Positions 1-7,428 of a DNA stretch of 34,536 bases are shown here, piece by piece. Under the pieces are notes generated by a model, which saw nothing but the letters and a program-made list of their open reading frames with translations, was not told where the DNA came from and made no database searches. Both the position numbers and the translations under genes were made by a program. Origin of the DNA: Oscillospiraceae bacterium (GTDB taxonomy: Bacteria > Bacillota > Clostridia > Oscillospirales > Ruminococcaceae); NCBI GenBank assembly GCA_902766785.1, contig CACXEO010000103.1:1-34536 (forward strand), written 5' to 3'. Position 1 is the first letter of the stretch; each line of letters opens with the position of its first letter.

Positions 1-87
1 AGAAAAACAGCGTTTTTCCCCCCGTGTAACAAAAAATACACACTGAATAATTGCGCCGTTTTCGGCGCGTTTAATACTATTTTTTAT
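1..87. repeat. Copy 1 of an ~85-bp direct repeat (downstream of lipoprotein gene)
   Basis: This segment is closely matched by 981-1066. The shared core begins CCGTGTAACAAAAAATACAC and runs through a GCGCCG-TTTT-CGGCGC hairpin (53-68) to a TTTAATACTA-type AT tail. Copy 1 keeps the hairpin perfect. It lies just past the stop of the minus-strand lipoprotein gene, so the hairpin may help end that transcript, although no U-run follows it on that strand. A smaller inverted pair GTGTA/TACAC also lies inside. The repeat may extend left of the window. Confidence 0.75.
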
Positions 88-109
88 GTCCAAACAGGAC
101 TTTTACACC

Positions 110-748
110 TTACCCAATTTCACTTCCGCCCCACTCAACCACGGTGAAACCTTTCCGCTCAAACGGCACGATTTCCGGCTTTTCCACCTGAACAGGGGCG
201 GACAGAGGGCGGTAGGCCATAAATACCCGCAGGATACTGTCCGGCTCCGGCGATATTGTAAGCTTTGCATTTTCAGTATAACGGTCCGTCTGGAAGGTTA
301 TAAGGTTGTAGGGGTTTCCCTCCATTTTCGGGAGCCAGTAGACAATAAACTCATTGTACTCCTTTGGGAGAAGGCCCATCTCCGGCAGAATTGTCTGCAG
401 GAAAGCCCGGGTATTCTCCCCTTTTACCACAAACCCTTTGGAAAAATCGTATTCTACATTGGTAAGCCCCTCCCAGAACAGGTAGGAATACTCCTTTCCA
501 TCCCGCTTGTCGGTCAGGGTCCCGTCCGGCTCCGCCGTCACTTCCCAGCCAGCGTGGTATTCTGGGTAGGTTGTGGTCAACCGCCCGTTGTATCCAAGCT
601 TTACCGTTACATCGGTTCTTTCCTCCGGGTAAAGGTAAATGACCGGCTTGGCGCTCATTTCCCCTCCAATGGAACATCCGCCCAACGGAATCATGCAGGC
701 AGCCGCGAGGATGAACAACGTAAAAACAACTTTTACACTCTTTTTCAT
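110..748 (-). CDS. Putative lipoprotein of unknown function
   Basis: The 212-residue product begins with a lysine-containing n-region and a hydrophobic stretch ending in the lipobox L-G-G-C, with Cys25 as the predicted lipidated residue. It is therefore expected to be anchored on the outer face of the membrane. The mature part opens with a KPVIYLYP motif followed by short beta-strand-like segments rich in aromatic residues. I have seen this motif in uncharacterised clostridial proteins but know no function. The ATG at 748 has a strong GGGGAGGGG ribosome binding site 6-7 bases upstream. The gene stands alone: its 5' side faces an AT-rich spacer and its 3' side faces a repeat. The next genes belong to other processes, so context does not suggest a role. 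Confidence 0.8.
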   Translation of the reverse strand: MKKSVKVVFTLFILAAACMIPLGGCSIGGEMSAKPVIYLYPEERTDVTVKLGYNGRLTTTYPEYHAGWEVTAEPDGTLTDKRDGKEYSYLFWEGLTNVEYDFSKGFVVKGENTRAFLQTILPEMGLLPKEYNEFIVYWLPKMEGNPYNLITFQTDRYTENAKLTISPEPDSILRVFMAYRPLSAPVQVEKPEIVPFERKGFTVVEWGGSEIG

Positions 749-818
749 GAGTTTCCCCTCCCCTTACCGATGTGTTTATACTCCGTTTTGTATAATTTTT
801 TTAATTTATACTATTTTA

Positions 819-867
819 AGCTAATGATATCCCGCGCTCAAGCTAAATTTTTATTCTATCATTAGCT
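819..867. repeat. 11-bp inverted repeat upstream of the lipoprotein gene
   Basis: AGCTAATGATA at 819-829 is matched by its exact reverse complement TATCATTAGCT at 857-867. It lies about 70-120 bases upstream of the lipoprotein start, in AT-rich sequence with several TATA-like motifs. It could be a regulator-binding site or an RNA hairpin. No function can be assigned. Confidence 0.5.
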
Positions 868-980
868 ATTCTCTAATTTGTAAACTGTATATTATACTCA
901 AAAAATACATATTGTAATTACAAGAAACCGTTTTCAATAAACAATTTGTATTTTTAATGAGTTTTATACAATATTTAAAG

Positions 981-1066
981 AGAAGACAGCAGTTTTCCAC
1001 CCGTGTAACAAAAAATACACACTAAATAATTGCACCATTTCGGCGCGTTTAATACTAATTTTTATT
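981..1066. repeat. Copy 2 of the ~85-bp direct repeat
   Basis: This copy matches 1-87 with a handful of substitutions and small indels. The internal GC hairpin is damaged here (GCACCA against CGGCGC), while the outer sequence is kept. The two copies bracket a ~900-bp unit made of the lipoprotein gene and its upstream region. Confidence 0.75.
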
Positions 1067-1084
1067 GCTTTTGCAATAAAAATT
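1057..1084. repeat. Perfect 12-bp AT-rich hairpin
   Basis: AATTTTTATTGC (1057-1068), a TTTT loop, and GCAATAAAAATT (1073-1084) form a perfect inverted repeat overlapping the right edge of repeat copy 2. Copy 1 has no equivalent. Neither strand has a T-run after the stem, so it is not a standard intrinsic terminator. Confidence 0.6.
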
Positions 1085-1359
1085 GGCCATGACCGCAGGC
1101 AGGCCATGAAATCGTAAAATAGATGCACCGAAAACCGCACACATGTGCAGGCAGATCCGCGCTGACGCGCTCCTGCCCAATGCGCGGAAAAATACCCGCT
1201 GTGCTGCTATTTTTTATTACGGCGGATTCCAGGAAACAGGCCTGCACCCGTTCCTTGCTCCCGGTGCACGTGCGCGTTAAAATTGCAGATGACATGCCCC
1301 ATCTTTAACCCTATTATAACATATCGATAAACCGCGTTCCATAGTCTCTGCCTGTTTCA

Positions 1360-1388
1360 ACAAAAGGAAAAGCAGGCGTTTGCCCGCT
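1360..1388 (-). terminator. Intrinsic terminator of guaB
   Basis: On the minus strand, AGCGGGC-AAAC-GCCTGCT forms a 7-bp stem with one G-U pair, followed by TTTTCCTTTT. It lies about 30 bases past the guaB stop. The T-rich opposite flank may let it work in both directions. Confidence 0.75.
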
Positions 1389-1419
1389 TTTTATATACTT
1401 TTTGTATTATATTTCTATA

Positions 1420-2943
<1,524 letters not shown>

Positions 2944-2948
2944 TTACT

Positions 2949-2978
2949 ATTCTATCACTTTTCGACTAAATAATGCAA
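2949..2978 (-). promoter_or_regulatory. Probable guaB promoter
   Basis: On the minus strand, TTGCAT is followed after 18 bases by TAGAAT, with TG one base before the -10 (extended -10). It lies about 55-80 bases upstream of the guaB start. No purine-operator (PurBox) or guanine-riboswitch sequence was recognised in the leader. Confidence 0.5.
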
Positions 2979-3059
2979 TAGCAAAACTGTTGAAATTTTA
3001 CAGGGAATTCAGGGGTTTTTTGGTGGATGACATTGAAAACAGAAAAGCAATTTTAAAAC

Positions 3060-3248
3060 TCATCCAAAGTCATGGCAATTCCCAGTGCTTATTCCATGAC
3101 TCTCATAAATTTCTACAATTTCTTCTACGTTATAAAAGTCATTCATTTGTTCATTTTGCAAAACCGCCTGAACCTCTGCAACAATTTGAACAAATTGGTT
3201 TTGAAGAGGTTCATTAAAATCACTTGTAATATGCTCTATTACCCTCAT
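3060..3248 (-). CDS. Small conserved-looking protein; 5' end interrupted by a stop codon
   Basis: The open part encodes 62 acidic residues (MRVIEHITSDFNEPLQNQ..., ending GNCHDFG) with long amphipathic helices and no membrane segment. I do not know its function. The expected start is elsewhere: an AGGAGG ribosome binding site, six bases, then ATG at 3270-3272, in frame with this product. That ATG is followed by AGA and then TAG (3264-3266). Five more sense codons lead to the ATG at 3248, which has no ribosome binding site of its own. Either translation restarts at 3248 or the gene is a recent nonsense pseudogene. It diverges from the XRE regulator at 3378, and the two share an operator-like spacer. 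Confidence 0.55.
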   Translation of the reverse strand: MRVIEHITSDFNEPLQNQFVQIVAEVQAVLQNEQMNDFYNVEEIVEIYESHGISTGNCHDFG

Positions 3249-3263
3249 ATTCTGCGCAAGATT

Positions 3264-3286
3264 CTATCTCATAATTTTCCTCCTAA
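3264..3286 (-). promoter_or_regulatory. Perfect ribosome binding site serving a two-codon open frame
   Basis: On the minus strand an ideal AGGAGG precedes ATG AGA TAG. The TAG is in frame with the downstream 62-residue product, so the best initiation site of this gene now yields a dipeptide. The arrangement decides how the small gene at 3060-3248 must be read. Confidence 0.7.
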
Positions 3287-3299
3287 TTTTAAATTATCC

Positions 3300-3340
3300 T
3301 GTTATAGGACAATATTTGTCTCGTTATAGGATACACTATA
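3300..3340 (+). promoter_or_regulatory. Operator-like repeats and promoter between divergent genes
   Basis: GTTATAGGA occurs at 3301-3309 and again at 3323-3331, exactly 22 bases (two helical turns) apart. Between them lies the inverted repeat GACAA-TAT-TTGTC. TTTGTC and TATAAG, 16 bases apart, could be the -35 and -10 of the XRE gene and overlap the second repeat. This is what an autoregulatory site for the XRE protein would look like; binding is inferred. Confidence 0.5.
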
Positions 3341-3377
3341 AGAGAGAAATCGTTAAGAACATGAGGTGAGAGTTTAA

Positions 3378-3614
3378 ATGGCTAGAATCATTGAAGGCAA
3401 AGAGTTGAACCTTGTCGGCCCCAAAATTAGGCAGCTTCGCTCGAAACGCCGGTTAAGCCAACAAGCTCTCGCCAATCTGTTAGAAACTGAAGCTGTCTAT
3501 ATTTGCCGTGGTTCTATTTCAAGGATAGAAGATCAATCCCGCACTGTAACGGATATTGAACTTGCCGGATTTGCTAAAGTATTTCGTGTGCCAATTTCTG
3601 AATTGTTTGAATAG
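3378..3614 (+). CDS. XRE-family helix-turn-helix transcriptional regulator
   Basis: This 78-residue protein is nearly all one lambda-repressor-like HTH domain: GPKIRQLRSKRRLSQQALA (helices 1-2), a recognition helix around the RGSISRIEDQSR segment, then ...VTDIELAGFAKVFRVPISELFE. It has no second domain. It is expected to bind DNA as a dimer and probably controls itself and the divergent small gene at 3060-3248. The ATG has AGGTGAG eight bases upstream. A perfect intrinsic terminator follows the stop directly, so the gene is monocistronic. Confidence 0.88.
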   Translation: MARIIEGKELNLVGPKIRQLRSKRRLSQQALANLLETEAVYICRGSISRIEDQSRTVTDIELAGFAKVFRVPISELFE

Positions 3615-3643
3615 AAGGCAGGCAATAAGCCTGCCTTTTCTTT
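3615..3643 (+). terminator. Intrinsic terminator of the XRE gene
   Basis: AAGGCAGGC (3615-3623), an AATAA loop and GCCTGCCTT (3629-3637) form a perfect 9-bp stem followed by TTCTTTT. It begins on the base after the stop codon. Confidence 0.9.
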
Positions 3644-3709
3644 TATATTCCCTTTCCGCCCAAAAAGAGGTATGATAAGGGTACTTGATCAAAGGGGGGA
3701 CGAAACATA

Positions 3710-4087
3710 GTGGGTGACTGGGCCGCTTTATTTTTATTCATCGGGCTGGACCTGCTTCTGCTGGTCATTTCCATCGTCCTGCTCTGCGGGCGGGGCAGCT
3801 GGCTGATTGTAGGTTACAACACAGCCTCTGAAGAAGAGAAAAGGCAGTACAACACAAAAAAGCTCTGCCGCTCCATGGGGCTGACCATGCTTGTCATCAC
3901 CTTTGGCATGGCGGGGCTGATTGCAGTGACCTACCTGGCGGAATTCCAGAAGCTTTGGGATGAAACCGTGCTGTCAAATACGGCCTGCCTGTTCGGGGTT
4001 GTTACCATTGCGGCGGTCATCATCGAGATTATCTATGGAAGCACCCGCTGTAAAAAGAGAGAGCAAAACAACGAGGACAACGAATAA
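3710..4087 (+). CDS. DUF3784-type small membrane protein
   Basis: The 125-residue product has three hydrophobic segments (about residues 5-26, 55-75 and 88-110) and a charged C-terminal tail. Between the first two lies a hallmark loop, LIVGYNTASEEEKRQYNTKKLC, matching the pattern I associate with DUF3784 proteins of Firmicutes; their function is unknown. Translation starts at GTG, with AAAGGGGGG about nine bases upstream. The next gene begins within 20 bases and may be co-transcribed. Confidence 0.8.
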   Translation: MGDWAALFLFIGLDLLLLVISIVLLCGRGSWLIVGYNTASEEEKRQYNTKKLCRSMGLTMLVITFGMAGLIAVTYLAEFQKLWDETVLSNTACLFGVVTIAAVIIEIIYGSTRCKKREQNNEDNE

Positions 4088-4105
4088 AGAAAGGGGCTTT
4101 TGCAG

Positions 4106-4702
4106 GTGAAACACACCGGCACCATTCCGCTTGAGACCAGGCGGCTGCTCCTGCGCCCGTTCCGGGCGGACGACGCGGAGCAAATCTATAAAAACTGGGC
4201 TTCCGACCCGGAAGTCGCCAAATTTTTGACCTGGCGGGTGCACCAGAACGCGGGCGTGACCCGCACAGTGGTGGATTCCTGGCTAAAGGACTACCGCAAG
4301 CCCCACGGCTACCACTGGTGTATCACCCTGAAGGGTTCGGACGAACCGCTCGGCGGGATCGACGTCGTTTCCTCCGACGAACACCTTGCCGCCGCCGAGT
4401 TGGGCTACTGCCTGACCCGGAGGCTCTGGGGGCAGGGGTACATGACCGAAGCGGTGATCGCCGTACTGGGGCATCTGCTGGAAACGGTGGGGTACGAACG
4501 GGTCTCCGCCCGGCATGACACCAAAAACCCGGCTTCCGGCGCGGTGATGGTCAAGGCCGGGATGGCCTTTGAAGGGGTGATGCACCGGGCTGCAAAGAAT
4601 AACGCCGGGGTTTACTGTGACCTTGCCCTTTACGCCGCGCTCCGGGGTGATTGGACACGCCGCCGCACCGGGCAATCGCAGGATGCGGGAAACCCAGGTT
4701 AA
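4106..4702 (+). CDS. GNAT-family N-acetyltransferase (RimJ/RimL type)
   Basis: The 198-residue protein shows the RimJ/RimL-like GNAT pattern: the opening LETRRLLLRPFRADDAEQIY, a central beta strand before GYCLTRRLWGQGYMTEA (the acetyl-CoA pyrophosphate loop R/Q-x-x-G-x-G/A), then a helix and ...NPASGAVMVKAGMAFEG. It should transfer an acetyl group from acetyl-CoA to an amine; the substrate cannot be told. I chose GTG at 4106 because AAGGGG lies nine bases upstream. An in-frame TTG at 4100 is too close to that site. It follows the DUF3784 gene by 18 bases. Confidence 0.88.
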   Translation: MKHTGTIPLETRRLLLRPFRADDAEQIYKNWASDPEVAKFLTWRVHQNAGVTRTVVDSWLKDYRKPHGYHWCITLKGSDEPLGGIDVVSSDEHLAAAELGYCLTRRLWGQGYMTEAVIAVLGHLLETVGYERVSARHDTKNPASGAVMVKAGMAFEGVMHRAAKNNAGVYCDLALYAALRGDWTRRRTGQSQDAGNPG

Positions 4703-5012
4703 AGGCGGTTTCTTTTCCGTTGCTGACTGCCGGGAACCCCGGTAAGAGCACTGGCTGCCGCAGACGAAAGGCTGTGGACACCGATTATTACAGCGCCGGC
4801 GAAAGCCTCTTTGCGGCCCGGGATATGAAAAAAGATCATATTTCAGGGTCAGCAACCAAAACAAATGGTTTGCAGAACCCTCAAGCCCTGTCCTCTCATT
4901 ACATGTCACTAAGTATTTATGTAAAATTTTTCCCTTCCTTTTTGTCAGTTTTTCCATTGCGGCGGGCCGCTTTAATAGGATATACTGAAAATTAGAAAAA
5001 GGAGGGGGATAT
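4703..5012. other. Intergenic region upstream of the zinc-ribbon gene
   Basis: No gene or clear terminator was recognised in the first 250 bases, which are moderately GC-rich and then turn T-rich. The last 60 bases hold a promoter candidate and a strong ribosome binding site (AAAGGAGGGGG) for the gene at 5013. Confidence 0.5.
4957..4986 (+). promoter_or_regulatory. Candidate promoter for the zinc-ribbon gene
   Basis: TTGCGG (4957-4962) and TATACT (4981-4986) are separated by 18 bases, about 27 bases before the start codon at 5013. The -35 is imperfect. Confidence 0.45.
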
Positions 5013-5372
5013 ATGAAACGATGTATAGCCTGCAAACTGGATCAACCCGACAGCGCTGCGGAATGCCCGGTCTGCGCGGGCACTTTAACCGACTTAAGCC
5101 TTGAGACGGCAGACAACCCAAAATTTGAACAGAGCCGTTCCATTATGAATGTTTTCCTTCCGAAATGTTGGAACCTTGTGGGGGGTCTTACCTGGGGGCT
5201 CGGAATTATTGCGGCAATCTGGCTTGGTTTTGTGCCCGATTATTCCGGACAGATCTCATTCAACCCTCTCGTCTTTGTTGGATGGCTCATCGTTTTTTTC
5301 CTTTCGGGCCTGGTTTGCTTCAGTATTTCCTACGCACTGAAAAAGCTTGGGAACATTGCAGGGCGGCAATAA
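5013..5372 (+). CDS. Zinc-ribbon small membrane protein
   Basis: The 119-residue protein starts with a four-cysteine zinc ribbon (CIACKLD...CPVCAG, Cys4/Cys7 and Cys18/Cys21). Two predicted membrane segments follow (around 53-73 and 86-108). The N-terminal ribbon would face the cytoplasm. No enzymatic motif is present and I do not recognise a named family. Initiation is clear: ATG with AAAGGAGGGGG upstream. The gene is monocistronic, with a shared bidirectional terminator after it. Confidence 0.75.
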   Translation: MKRCIACKLDQPDSAAECPVCAGTLTDLSLETADNPKFEQSRSIMNVFLPKCWNLVGGLTWGLGIIAAIWLGFVPDYSGQISFNPLVFVGWLIVFFLSGLVCFSISYALKKLGNIAGRQ

Positions 5373-5392
5373 GGTGTTCCGGCCCTTCCACA

Positions 5393-5427
5393 AAAAAGAC
5401 AGGCGCTTAAAAAGCGCCTGTCTTTTT
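5393..5427. terminator. Bidirectional intrinsic terminator
   Basis: GACAGGCGCTT (5398-5408), an AAA loop and AAGCGCCTGTC (5412-5422) form a perfect 11-bp stem flanked by A5 and T5. It separates the convergent zinc-ribbon gene (plus) and aldo/keto reductase gene (minus) and can stop both transcripts. Confidence 0.92.
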
Positions 5428-5440
5428 ATTTATCACCTTT

Positions 5441-6400
5441 TTATTTTACAGCGAAAGGCTTTGCCGCCTCGTCAATCTTCGCTTTTTCCTCAGCGGTGAG
5501 TTCCCAAGAACCGGCAGCGGCGTTCATCCGAACCTGCTCGGGGGTTTTGGCGCCGACCAGGGCGACCGTCATGCTCGGGTTTGCGAGAACCCAGTTAATG
5601 GCCGCATGGACGGTAGGCACGCCGTGTGCCTCTGCAACCTCCTGCAATACGCTGACAAGAGCGGAAACCTTGGGCCAGTTCTCTTCAGAGAAACAGTTCT
5701 TATAAAAACCGCCGTCATTTCTGGTATCGCCGGCCGGGAAAACCGGGCGTTCCTTATATTTTCCGGTCAGGACGCCCGCGCCGATTGAACCATAGGAGAG
5801 AACACCAATGTTTTTTTCAATGCAGTAGCCCTCAAGCTCTGTCTCAAAACCTCTGTCGAGGAGGGAATACGGCGGCTGGAGCGAGGAGATTTTGCAGTAT
5901 TTGTTCGCTTCGTCCATCTCCGCCGGGGAGAAGTTGGAAACGCCGACAACCCGGATCTTCCCCTCCTGCCTCATCTTCTCAATTTCAGTGAAGGTCTCTT
6001 CAATCGGGACGTTGGTGCAGGGCCAATGGCACTGGTACAGGTCGATATAATCGGTGCCAAGCCGTTTCAGGCTGCCCTCCAGCCCTTCGCGAAGAGTCTT
6101 TACAGAGCCATCGCGGAAATACCCGGTCTCAGGATACTTATAACTGCCGAATTTGGTGGCAACAATCACTTTGGAGCGGTCAAGCTGCTTTAACGCCCTT
6201 CCGACAACCTCTTCGGAGTGGCCCATACCGTAGGGCTGCGCTGTGTCAATCAGGTTGATACCGGCGTCTACGCCTGCGAGAAGGGTTGCGACCGATACAT
6301 CGTCGTCAACCTTGCCGTAGGAATCCCCGCCCATGGCCCAGGTGCCAAGCCCAATGACCGAACAGTTTAAGTCGCTGTTTCCCAGTTTGCGATAAATCAT
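5441..6400 (-). CDS. Aldo/keto reductase
   Basis: This is a 319-residue NAD(P)H-dependent oxidoreductase of the (beta/alpha)8 AKR superfamily. The catalytic tetrad is visible: Asp52 and Tyr57 in IDTAQPYG, Lys84 in VATKFG and His126 in LYQCHWP. The signature GKIRVVGVSNFSPAE and a late S/T-K-R-like cofactor region (VGAKTPEQVRMN) are also present. It resembles general-stress or YhdN-like AKRs; the substrate is unknown. The start has a textbook AGGAGGT ribosome binding site. It has its own near-consensus promoter and a terminator, so it is transcribed alone. A second, more distant AKR lies at 31683. Confidence 0.93.
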   Translation of the reverse strand: MIYRKLGNSDLNCSVIGLGTWAMGGDSYGKVDDDVSVATLLAGVDAGINLIDTAQPYGMGHSEEVVGRALKQLDRSKVIVATKFGSYKYPETGYFRDGSVKTLREGLEGSLKRLGTDYIDLYQCHWPCTNVPIEETFTEIEKMRQEGKIRVVGVSNFSPAEMDEANKYCKISSLQPPYSLLDRGFETELEGYCIEKNIGVLSYGSIGAGVLTGKYKERPVFPAGDTRNDGGFYKNCFSEENWPKVSALVSVLQEVAEAHGVPTVHAAINWVLANPSMTVALVGAKTPEQVRMNAAAGSWELTAEEKAKIDEAAKPFAVK

Positions 6401-6465
6401 AAAATTACCTCCTGCGTTGTGTTATCTGGTTGTTTGTAAAATGCCTTTTGGGATTTATTACCTTC

Positions 6466-6494
6466 ATTATAACGTCCCGGTTGTTTTTTGTCCA
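6466..6494 (-). promoter_or_regulatory. Near-consensus vegetative promoter of the aldo/keto reductase gene
   Basis: On the minus strand TGGACA (6489-6494) and TATAAT (6466-6471) are exactly 17 bases apart. It differs from the sigma-A consensus at one position. The leader is about 60 bases. Confidence 0.8.
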
Positions 6495-6549
6495 GACTTG
6501 AAATAAATTCCCGCCTGCTATTTTAACGCAAAAGACCAGCTTGAAACAA

Positions 6550-7284
6550 TTATTTCCTCAGCTCACATTCAAAGCAAAGGGTTCCGTCTTCTTTTATCCC
6601 TTGCACGATCGTCTCTCCATCCTCCCCATTCCGTTTAAACAGGCTCAGGACGTCCCCCGCCGTTGCCTCGGAATTGAAATTGATCCGGAAATCACGGAGG
6701 GTACCCGCCGCATCTTCAAACGGAAGGGCGTCGAAGGCCATGTCCGCGTAGACAGCGTTGTAAACGTGGCGGTTGTTGTCCAGGTCAGTAAACCGGATGG
6801 GTCTTTCCGTCAGAAACATTGCTTCCCCACCCCTGCTGAACTTTCCAACCGGCAGAACGCCGGGCATCCGCTCCGGATGGAGGTCAGGCTCAAAATTGTA
6901 GGCGCTGGGGCGGAGAATCTGCCGGGTAACCGGGTTTGCAAGAAGCCACGTTGTTGAGGCAGAAACCACCAACTCCCCGTTTTCATCATAAAGCTCAAAG
7001 TCACGAAAATACCGGGGACCTTTGATCTGCCGCTCCCAGGTGGCAAACGTCAGCCGTTCATCCCCCCGCGGCCGCCGGTGGAACCGCAGGCTCTCCCCCG
7101 CCAATAGAAAAACCATCTCCTTTTCCCAGAGCAGATCGTGCCCGTACCCTTTCGCGTCGTAATGAAGCTCTGCCAGGTCGGCAAGGTAGCGCAGAACAGC
7201 GGACACTTTAACATTTCCGTTGCAGTCGCAGTCATAAAACCTGAGGTGATACTCCTTTTCATATCCAAACGGTAAAACCGGCAT
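6550..7284 (-). CDS. Acyl-ACP thioesterase (FatA/FatB-like, double hotdog)
   Basis: Bacterial members of this family release fatty acids from acyl carrier protein. The 244-residue product has two hotdog halves. The first contains YDCDCNGNVKVSAVLRYLAD and a later GESLRF strand. The second has RFTDLDNNRHVYNAVYADMA, matching the D-x-N-x-H-V-N-N-x-x-Y active-site pattern of plant and bacterial acyl-ACP thioesterases. I chose the ATG at 7284, which has GGGAGGA seven bases upstream; the extra 26 codons upstream run through a terminator hairpin. It lies downstream of serS but is separated from it by that hairpin, and no promoter is obvious in the remaining ~45 bases. Confidence 0.85.
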   Translation of the reverse strand: MPVLPFGYEKEYHLRFYDCDCNGNVKVSAVLRYLADLAELHYDAKGYGHDLLWEKEMVFLLAGESLRFHRRPRGDERLTFATWERQIKGPRYFRDFELYDENGELVVSASTTWLLANPVTRQILRPSAYNFEPDLHPERMPGVLPVGKFSRGGEAMFLTERPIRFTDLDNNRHVYNAVYADMAFDALPFEDAAGTLRDFRINFNSEATAGDVLSLFKRNGEDGETIVQGIKEDGTLCFECELRK

Positions 7285-7324
7285 TTTTAATCCTCCCTTT
7301 TCAACCTGCCGTTCGTTTTGTGTT

Positions 7325-7366
7325 GAAACAAAACAACGGATGGAAACACCTTCTCCATCCATTGTT
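7325..7366 (-). terminator. Intrinsic terminator after serS
   Basis: On the minus strand AACAATGGATGG and CCATCCGTTGTT form a 12-bp stem (one G-U pair) with an 11-base loop, followed by TTGTTTC. A second, imperfect inverted repeat (CCTTGAAAACAG...against CGCTGTTTTCCAAGG, about 7373-7420) lies between it and the serS stop. Confidence 0.7.
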
Positions 7367-7428
7367 TAACCCCTTGGAAAACAGCGACCCTTTCTTATGC
7401 CAGCCGCTCTGTTTTCAAGGTTTTTATA

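Larger units (their letters stand above)
749..1419. other. Intergenic region between the lipoprotein gene and guaB
   Basis: No convincing gene is visible here. The stretch 780-980 is very AT-rich and holds an 11-bp inverted repeat. Copy 2 of the ~85-bp repeat (981-1066) follows, then a perfect 12-bp hairpin (1057-1084), a GC-rich segment (about 1085-1300) with several short hairpins, an extended -10-like element on the minus strand at 1313-1321 (TG-T-TATAAT) and the guaB terminator (1360-1388). A 77-codon minus-strand reading frame at 1062-1295 has no proper ribosome binding site and ends inside the hairpin, so I do not call it. Confidence 0.6.

Noticed and set aside
1062-1295. 77-codon minus-strand frame in the guaB downstream region
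   Set aside because: The G-rich stretch before its ATG is too close to act as a ribosome binding site, and the frame ends inside a perfect hairpin.
4107-4120. Half-parS-like GTGAAACAC at the start of the GNAT gene
   Set aside because: Only one arm matches; the palindrome is absent.
4283-5035. 250-codon minus-strand open frame across the GNAT gene and spacer
   Set aside because: It overlaps the GNAT coding region and the promoter of the next gene, and its composition (Pro/Arg-rich) is typical of antisense frames.
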